Shown here in pieces: positions 5,938 through 8,225 of a DNA stretch of 8,225 nt; within the stretch, counting starts at the first letter, position 1; every line of letters begins with the position of its first letter. Location of the stretch: positions 1 through 8,225 of the forward strand of contig CAJVYJ010000072.1 of the NCBI GenBank assembly GCA_913009475.1. Direction: 5' to 3'. A program made the position numbers and the translations under genes. The notes below the pieces were generated by a model. It did no database searches and was not told the DNA's origin. It was given only the letters and a program-made list of their open reading frames with translations. The stretch is from an uncultured Actinomycetes bacterium (GTDB lineage: Bacteria; Actinomycetota; Aquicultoria; CAJVYJ01).

Positions 5938-5957
5938 GGGCGAGGCACGCCTCGCCC
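5938..5957. repeat. GC-rich palindrome (GGGCGAGGC hairpin)
   Basis: GGGCGAGGC (5938-5946) and GCCTCGCCC (5949-5957) are exact reverse complements separated by AC. The motif sits 21 bases upstream of the cupin start and is far richer in GC than its surroundings. From memory, GTAGGGGCGAGGC-type palindromes are a widespread intergenic repeat in uncultured bacteria. It could be such a REP-like element, a transcription attenuator or an mRNA-stabilising hairpin. Confidence 0.85.
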
Positions 5958-5977
5958 GTGAAATAAGAGGAGAGATT

Positions 5978-6286
5978 ATGTCAGAAGTAAAAAACTTAAG
6001 AGAATTGGCGGACTATCAAGAGGATGCGATAGTCAGCCGCACCATAATAAAGAAAAAAACCGGCACCGTAACTTTTTTCGCTTTTGATAAAGGCCAGGAG
6101 TTAAGCGAGCATACCGCCCCGTTCGACGCCATGGTTTATATCTTAGACGGCGAGGCGCAGGTCACTATTGCCGGCCAACCATATACGGTCAAACAAGGAG
6201 AGATGATTATCCTGCCGGCGGGCCAATCACACGCTTTAGAAGCGATGGAAAAATTTAAGATGGTCCTGACGATGGTTAGAACATAA
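5978..6286 (+). CDS. Small single-domain cupin protein
   Basis: A 102-aa beta-barrel protein. Cupin motif 1 is GQELSEHTAPFDAMVYILDG (39-58) and motif 2 is GEMIILPAGQSH (74-85). Only H45 and H85 of the usual two-His/Glu/His metal set are clear: the second His of HxH is Ala47 and the usual acid is possibly Asp50. Metal binding may therefore be altered or absent. The start ATG 5978 has an excellent leader, AAGAGGAG, ending 5 bases upstream. Cupins of this small type often sit beside hemerythrin, rubredoxin or hybrid-cluster genes in anaerobes (from memory), which fits the cluster, but the substrate is unknown. A 221-base spacer with repeats separates it from the hemerythrin gene, so it may be transcribed separately. 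It converges with the toxin gene on the other strand, leaving 15 bases between stops. Confidence 0.85.
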   Translation: MSEVKNLRELADYQEDAIVSRTIIKKKTGTVTFFAFDKGQELSEHTAPFDAMVYILDGEAQVTIAGQPYTVKQGEMIILPAGQSHALEAMEKFKMVLTMVRT

Positions 6287-6301
6287 AGTGTGAGAGATTA
6301 A

Positions 6302-6562
6302 CTAGGGCGCGTCTATTATATTATGTTTGCCGATGACACGCAGTCTAATGCCGTTATCTATCTTTTCGAATGTGAATCGATGATTCATGTCGATGCTCGC
6401 CTCCCAAATAGCTGAAGTCCCCTTAATTTTTTTAATTCGTAAAGAGGGATGCGTGAAATTAAACTTGGCAAGTAGACTAATTTTAATCTTGAATTGCTCT
6501 CTGACTTCAGCGGGGAGTTTTTTATAAGCCCGATCAAGGCGCGGCGAGCGAATGATTATCAT
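6302..6562 (-). CDS. RelE/ParE-superfamily toxin
   Basis: An 86-aa basic protein, the toxin of a type II module. It shows the family pattern: an N-terminal strand (MIIIRSPRLDRAYKKLP), a two-helix hairpin (residues about 8-35), HPSLRIKKIKG (38-48), W53EASIDMNHRFTF and the C-terminal IGKHNIID (77-84), equivalent to the 'G-x-H-D' ending of RelE/YafQ/YoeB-like proteins. Members usually cleave mRNA on the ribosome; ParE members poison gyrase. Sequence alone does not decide, although the G-K-H ending favours an mRNase. The start ATG overlaps the antitoxin stop (ATGA), which couples translation and keeps antitoxin in excess. Length is normal and the frame intact. Its stop lies 15 bases from the cupin stop, with no terminator between the convergent genes. 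Confidence 0.85.
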   Translation of the reverse strand: MIIIRSPRLDRAYKKLPAEVREQFKIKISLLAKFNFTHPSLRIKKIKGTSAIWEASIDMNHRFTFEKIDNGIRLRVIGKHNIIDAP

Positions 6563-6834
6563 TTATCCAGCTCATCCAAAAATTTGTCAATGTTATTGGA
6601 AACTTTAACACGGCCTTTTTTAAGGTCAGACTCGACCTTTTTCTCTTCCGCCTGCCAAGGTTTCGACCAAAACCACGCCTGTTTACGATCAACGGTTGTT
6701 ACCGGACGAAGCAGGACCCCGTCTTCGCAAACTTCAACCTCAACCAAGTCACCGACTTGAACATTGGCTTGCTTGCGGATTGGCGCCGGTAATGTTATTT
6801 GAAAATTTCTTTGTATTTTAGCAATCTCGCTCAT
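6559..6834 (-). CDS. AbrB/MazE-type (SpoVT-AbrB domain) antitoxin
   Basis: A 91-aa antitoxin. Residues 1-47 form the swapped-hairpin AbrB DNA-binding domain (EIAKIQRNFQITLPAPIRKQ, then VGDLVEVEVCEDGVLLRPV). Residues about 52-91 (AWFWSKPWQAEEKK and a helical, acidic-ended tail, FLDELDK) are the usual toxin-binding extension. The start at ATG 6834 is chosen because AAGGAG (complement of 6841-6846) ends 6 bases upstream; an ATG 21 bases earlier has no leader. It should neutralise the RelE-like toxin by direct binding and repress its own promoter, where several inverted repeats are seen (6895-6930). AbrB-type antitoxins are often paired with RelE/ParE-fold toxins as well as MazF, so the pairing is not unusual. 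Confidence 0.88.
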   Translation of the reverse strand: MSEIAKIQRNFQITLPAPIRKQANVQVGDLVEVEVCEDGVLLRPVTTVDRKQAWFWSKPWQAEEKKVESDLKKGRVKVSNNIDKFLDELDK

Positions 6835-6840
6835 ATCAAT

Positions 6841-6846
6841 CTCCTT
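6841..6846 (-). promoter_or_regulatory. Ribosome binding site deciding the AbrB antitoxin start
   Basis: AAGGAG on the minus strand with a 6-base spacer to ATG 6834. It lies inside the longer open frame that begins at 6855, so the longer start would skip it. Confidence 0.75.
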
Positions 6847-6894
6847 AATCAACAAAACTATGGATGATATTTAGAAAACTTTTAACGATAACAC

Positions 6895-6930
6895 ACATTA
6901 TCAATGTTACATTATTACAATATCTGTAAT
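6895..6930. promoter_or_regulatory. Array of inverted repeats, likely autoregulatory operator of the AbrB/RelE module
   Basis: Overlapping dyads are ACATT-atc-AATGT (6895-6907), AATGT-t-ACATT (6903-6913) and ATTAC-N7-GTAAT (6914-6930). They lie between the predicted promoter and the antitoxin gene and cover the -10 box. AbrB/MazE antitoxins bind such A/T-rich dyads as repressors. The role is inferred from position. Confidence 0.5.
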
Positions 6931-6945
6931 TATGTTATTTGTCAA
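6917..6945 (-). promoter_or_regulatory. Predicted promoter of the AbrB/RelE module
   Basis: On the minus strand: perfect -35 TTGACA (6945-6940), a 17-base spacer, -10 TATTGT (6922-6917, four of six). The -35 box lies in the last codons of the upstream PIN toxin gene, so the two modules are packed without spare sequence but can be transcribed separately. Confidence 0.5.
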
Positions 6946-7369
6946 ATTTGTTCAGCTTGTTTCGCTCTTTTTTGTATAAGATCAAGAATTCACTGGGAAG
7001 TAAAATTTTAACTCTTTGGCACAGTTTCGCGGGAAAATGTTTTTGATTCCCCGTAATAATACATTCTACTCGGCCGGCAATGGCTACTTCAAGAAACGAC
7101 GCGTCGTCCGCATCCGGCAATAAATCCGCGAGCGGTGAAGACGCCACCGGTTGGCCGCGAAATTCAATGTACTCAAGAAGCGCGGCAATTTTATCTTTAT
7201 TGAATTTAAATTTATCTCTTTTAAGAACTTCACGGTACTCGGAAATAATTCGGGCATCATATAAAAGCGTAAGTTCACCGGCGGAAACCATACGAACAAT
7301 CTCACCGCAAGTCCCAAAAGGTGACAAAAGTCCGGCAACAAGAACATTGGTATCTAAAACAATATTCAC
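6935..7369 (-). CDS. PIN-domain toxin (VapC-like, COG1569-type)
   Basis: A 144-aa PIN-fold ribonuclease, the toxin of the second module. Conserved acids that bind Mg2+ or Mn2+ are D6 in NIVLDTNVLVAGLLSP, E44 in IISEYREVL and D88/D89 in LPDADDASFLEVA. The fourth usual acid, in 'TGD', is replaced by Asn108 (ITGNQKHF), as I recall for part of this subfamily. Such toxins cleave tRNA, rRNA or other RNA; the target cannot be read from sequence. The start is GTG 7369, overlapping the antitoxin stop (GTGA), so translation is coupled. The C-terminus is a Lys/Asn-rich tail (KKERNKLNKFDK) beyond the fold. All secondary elements are present and nothing suggests decay. Confidence 0.88.
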   Translation of the reverse strand: MNIVLDTNVLVAGLLSPFGTCGEIVRMVSAGELTLLYDARIISEYREVLKRDKFKFNKDKIAALLEYIEFRGQPVASSPLADLLPDADDASFLEVAIAGRVECIITGNQKHFPAKLCQRVKILLPSEFLILYKKERNKLNKFDK

Positions 7370-7653
7370 TTTACCCGTTTTTTACGGACAGCCTTGATTT
7401 CAGCTTCAATATCCGTCATAGAGATTTTGTCCGTTCCCTGCGCGACCGAGCGTTTTTGTAAACTCGCGACGGCCTCAACTGATCGAGCTTGTCGGAATGC
7501 CGATAACGACTCTTCAAGATTTGCTTCACTTATCGCCGCGAGAATTGCCACCGGCCGCCCATTGCTGGTAATAATCATCTCTCTTTCATCCGGCAACTCT
7601 TTCCATATCTGCGCGGACTTGCCTCTCAGATCACGCACGCTTATAAATTTCAT
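7366..7653 (-). CDS. Phd/YefM-type antitoxin
   Basis: A 95-aa antitoxin. Residues 1-40 have the Phd/YefM pattern: MKFISVRDLRGKSAQIWKEL, then a strand-turn-strand with ITSNGRPVAIL, which forms the dimerising DNA-binding domain. The Lys/Arg/Glu-rich C-terminal half (about 45-95, ending in RKKRVK) should fold on the PIN toxin. The start ATG 7653 is set by GGAGG (complement of 7661-7665) at 7 bases; the frame stays open 15 codons further but includes the promoter's -10 region. It overlaps the toxin gene by four bases. It is expected to repress its own promoter through the GTGTAT/ATACAC dyad at 7670-7689. Confidence 0.88.
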   Translation of the reverse strand: MKFISVRDLRGKSAQIWKELPDEREMIITSNGRPVAILAAISEANLEESLSAFRQARSVEAVASLQKRSVAQGTDKISMTDIEAEIKAVRKKRVK

Positions 7654-7660
7654 ATTAAAC

Positions 7661-7665
7661 CCTCC
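7661..7665 (-). promoter_or_regulatory. Ribosome binding site deciding the Phd-type antitoxin start
   Basis: GGAGG on the minus strand (TGGAGGGTTTAATATG context), 7 bases before ATG 7653. Confidence 0.75.
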
Positions 7666-7669
7666 ATTC

Positions 7670-7708
7670 GTGTATTCTATTATATACACAAACGTCACTC
7701 ATAAACAA
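7670..7708 (-). promoter_or_regulatory. Promoter and dyad operator of the Phd/PIN module
   Basis: On the minus strand a perfect -10 TATAAT (7684-7679) with -35 TTGTTT (7708-7703, spacer 18). The -10 is embedded in an inverted repeat GTGTAT-N8-ATACAC (7670-7675 and 7684-7689). Phd and YefM operators are known to be built from TGTA/TACA palindromes, so binding here would block RNA polymerase directly. Dyad and -10 are seen; repression is inferred. Confidence 0.65.
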
Positions 7709-7728
7709 CACCGCACCGTACTTTTGTG

Positions 7729-7813
7729 TTTGTCTACAGTTCATCACCGTTGAGACATTTGTCTATTTATTGAGACACTCGCCGTCCCTGTTTGTAATTC
7801 AGCGCTTGTCTAC
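7729..7813 (-). repeat. Cluster of TAGACAA and TGTCTCAA words
   Basis: Read on the minus strand: TAGACAAG (7813-7806), TGTCTCAA (7777-7770), TAGACAAA (7765-7758), TGTCTCAA (7757-7750) and TAGACAAA (7736-7729). The two TGTCTCAA copies are 20 bp apart. Regularly repeated short words next to a TGT start resemble transposase-binding ends of Tn7/Mu/IS21/IS481-type elements, but no transposase or second end is seen. It may equally be a repressor-binding array upstream of the Phd/PIN promoter. Confidence 0.45.
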
Positions 7814-7824
7814 TATAAATATAA

Positions 7825-7838
7825 TTTACATTTGTAAA
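7825..7838. repeat. Small A/T-rich dyad
   Basis: TTTAC-ATTT-GTAAA, a 5-bp inverted repeat in an A/T-rich patch with several TTTACA words nearby. Significance unknown; such dyads can arise by chance in this composition. Confidence 0.35.
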
Positions 7839-7940
7839 ATTCTATTTACACAGGCGATAACGGTAAATACAAGTCTAGAGGCTAAAGTCGGGAATCTAAA
7901 GTAAAAAGTTTAAGAGCGTAAAAAGCACGGTTGGTCGTGG

Positions 7941-7962
7941 ATTCCCGATCGGGGTCGGGAAT
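7941..7962. repeat. ATTCCCGA/TCGGGAAT hairpin repeat
   Basis: ATTCCCGA (7941-7948) pairs with TCGGGAAT (7955-7962) around a 6-base loop. The flanks GG and GAC give the 'GGATTCCCG...CGGGAATGAC' form I recall as a common dispersed intergenic repeat in many bacteria. A half copy, AGTCGGGAAT, lies at 7886-7895. There is no T run after it. Confidence 0.75.
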
Positions 7963-8000
7963 GACAAACGTAGGAGGGTCGGGTGATGTGTAACGCACCA

Positions 8001-8017
8001 GTTTATCCGGCGCCTTA
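8001..8017 (+). repeat. 17-bp direct repeat, left copy
   Basis: GTTTATCCGGCGCCTTA matches GTTTATACGGCGCTTTA at 8101-8117 in 15 of 17 bases. The copies start exactly 100 bp apart and flank the palindrome at 8038-8083. Confidence 0.7.
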
Positions 8018-8037
8018 TATGTATAGCACACTGTTTG

Positions 8038-8083
8038 TCAAGCGCATTCTACAATTCTTAAGAATTGTAGAATGGCTGCTTGA
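8038..8083. repeat. Palindromic repeat, copy 2
   Basis: The 30-base core at 8045-8074 is a perfect palindrome centred at 8059/8060 and identical to the middle of the element after copB (2752-2781). An outer stem TCAAGC (8038-8043) with GCTTGA (8078-8083) extends it past one unpaired base on the left and GCT at 8075-8077 on the right. Compared with copy 1, the stem segment between the AAGC ends and the core is shortened and no longer pairs. Confidence 0.88.
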
Positions 8084-8100
8084 TAGTGTATAATATGCCG

Positions 8101-8117
8101 GTTTATACGGCGCTTTA
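8101..8117 (+). repeat. 17-bp direct repeat, right copy
   Basis: GTTTATACGGCGCTTTA, 15/17 identical to 8001-8017. Its left edge also lies in a small GCCG-N7-CGGC hairpin (8097-8111). Confidence 0.7.
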
Positions 8118-8149
8118 TTGAGCGTAGCGAGCAGATAAAGACATGAAAG

Positions 8150-8172
8150 GTGTAGTATCAAAGCTTGCTCTG
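8150..8172 (+). repeat. AAGCTTGC hairpin repeat, diverged copy B
   Basis: GTGTAGTATCAAAGCTTGCT followed by CTG, aligning with GTGTAGCCGCAAAGCTTGCT at 5843-5862. It faces the inverted copy at 8184-8206. Confidence 0.65.
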
Positions 8173-8183
8173 ATAATGAATAA

Positions 8184-8206
8184 GCAAAGCAAGCTTTGCG
8201 GCTACA
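8184..8206 (-). repeat. AAGCTTGC hairpin repeat, copy C (inverted)
   Basis: The exact reverse complement of 5844-5866 over 23 bases. With copy B it forms an 11-bp stem, CAAAGCTTGCT (8159-8169) to AGCAAGCTTTG (8188-8198), around an 18-base loop. Confidence 0.85.
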
Positions 8207-8225
8207 GTATATTATTTTACAAAGA

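Larger units (their letters stand above)
7709..8225. other. Gene-free, repeat-rich end of the window
   Basis: No frame here has a ribosome binding site with a plausible product on either strand. The region holds, in order, a TAGACAA/TGTCTCAA word cluster, a small dyad at 7825-7838, a GGGAAT hairpin, direct repeats flanking a perfect palindrome, and two AAGCTTGC repeat copies in opposite orientation. It looks like an accumulation site for small non-autonomous elements, or the remains of a mobile element whose genes lie outside the window. Confidence 0.6.

Noticed and set aside
7394..7753. Plus-strand 119-codon frame opposite the Phd-type antitoxin
   Set aside because: It is the shadow of a clear antitoxin gene and its product is a low-information Ser/Arg/Ile-rich sequence without a leader.
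8150..8206. Facing AAGCTTGC copies as a rho-independent terminator or CRISPR-like repeat pair
   Set aside because: No U run follows the stem, no gene ends nearby, and the copies are inverted without regular spacers.

Overview
The window reads as one end of an Illumina-assembled, probably metagenomic, bacterial contig of moderate GC. Ribosome binding sites are strong GGAGG types, GTG starts are frequent, genes overlap by 4 to 8 bases, and the spaces between operons are full of short palindromic repeats. No rRNA, tRNA or lineage marker is present, so I do not name a phylum; an uncultured candidate-phylum or anaerobic lineage is only a guess.

Bases 1-199 are not genomic: low-complexity sequence runs into a complete Illumina P5/Read-1 adapter (142-199). 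Trustworthy sequence starts at 200. There the minus strand carries the first 62 codons of an exported protein cut off by the adapter. It diverges from a copper-exporting P1B-3 ATPase (CopB type, 638-2650), with face-to-face promoters between them.

The core is a nitric-oxide / nitrosative-stress cluster on the plus strand (2989-5756, perhaps to 6286). It encodes a 68-aa ScdA_N/DUF1858-like protein, an NnrS-family membrane protein with a C-terminal DUF1858 domain, an 83-aa eight-cysteine zinc-ribbon protein, a hemerythrin-DUF2249 protein and, after a repeat-filled gap, a small cupin. Two TGTGA-N6-TCAC(A/T) palindromes 22 bp apart lie upstream, the nearer one 41.5 bp from a predicted start of transcription. 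This is the layout expected for activation by a CRP/FNR-superfamily regulator such as HcpR. The parts that form one RIC/ScdA (YtfE) polypeptide in model bacteria appear here as separate genes around NnrS.

From 6302 to 7653 the minus strand holds two complete type II toxin-antitoxin modules in tandem: AbrB/MazE-type antitoxin with a RelE/ParE-fold toxin, and Phd/YefM-type antitoxin with a PIN-domain toxin. Each has its own promoter with inverted repeats that could serve for autoregulation.

Bases 7709-8225 contain no gene I can support. They hold several repeat types: a cluster of TAGACAA/TGTCTCAA words, hairpins, a second copy of a 30-nt perfect palindrome also found after copB, flanking direct repeats exactly 100 bp apart, and copies of an AAGCTTGC hairpin repeat also seen at 5844.
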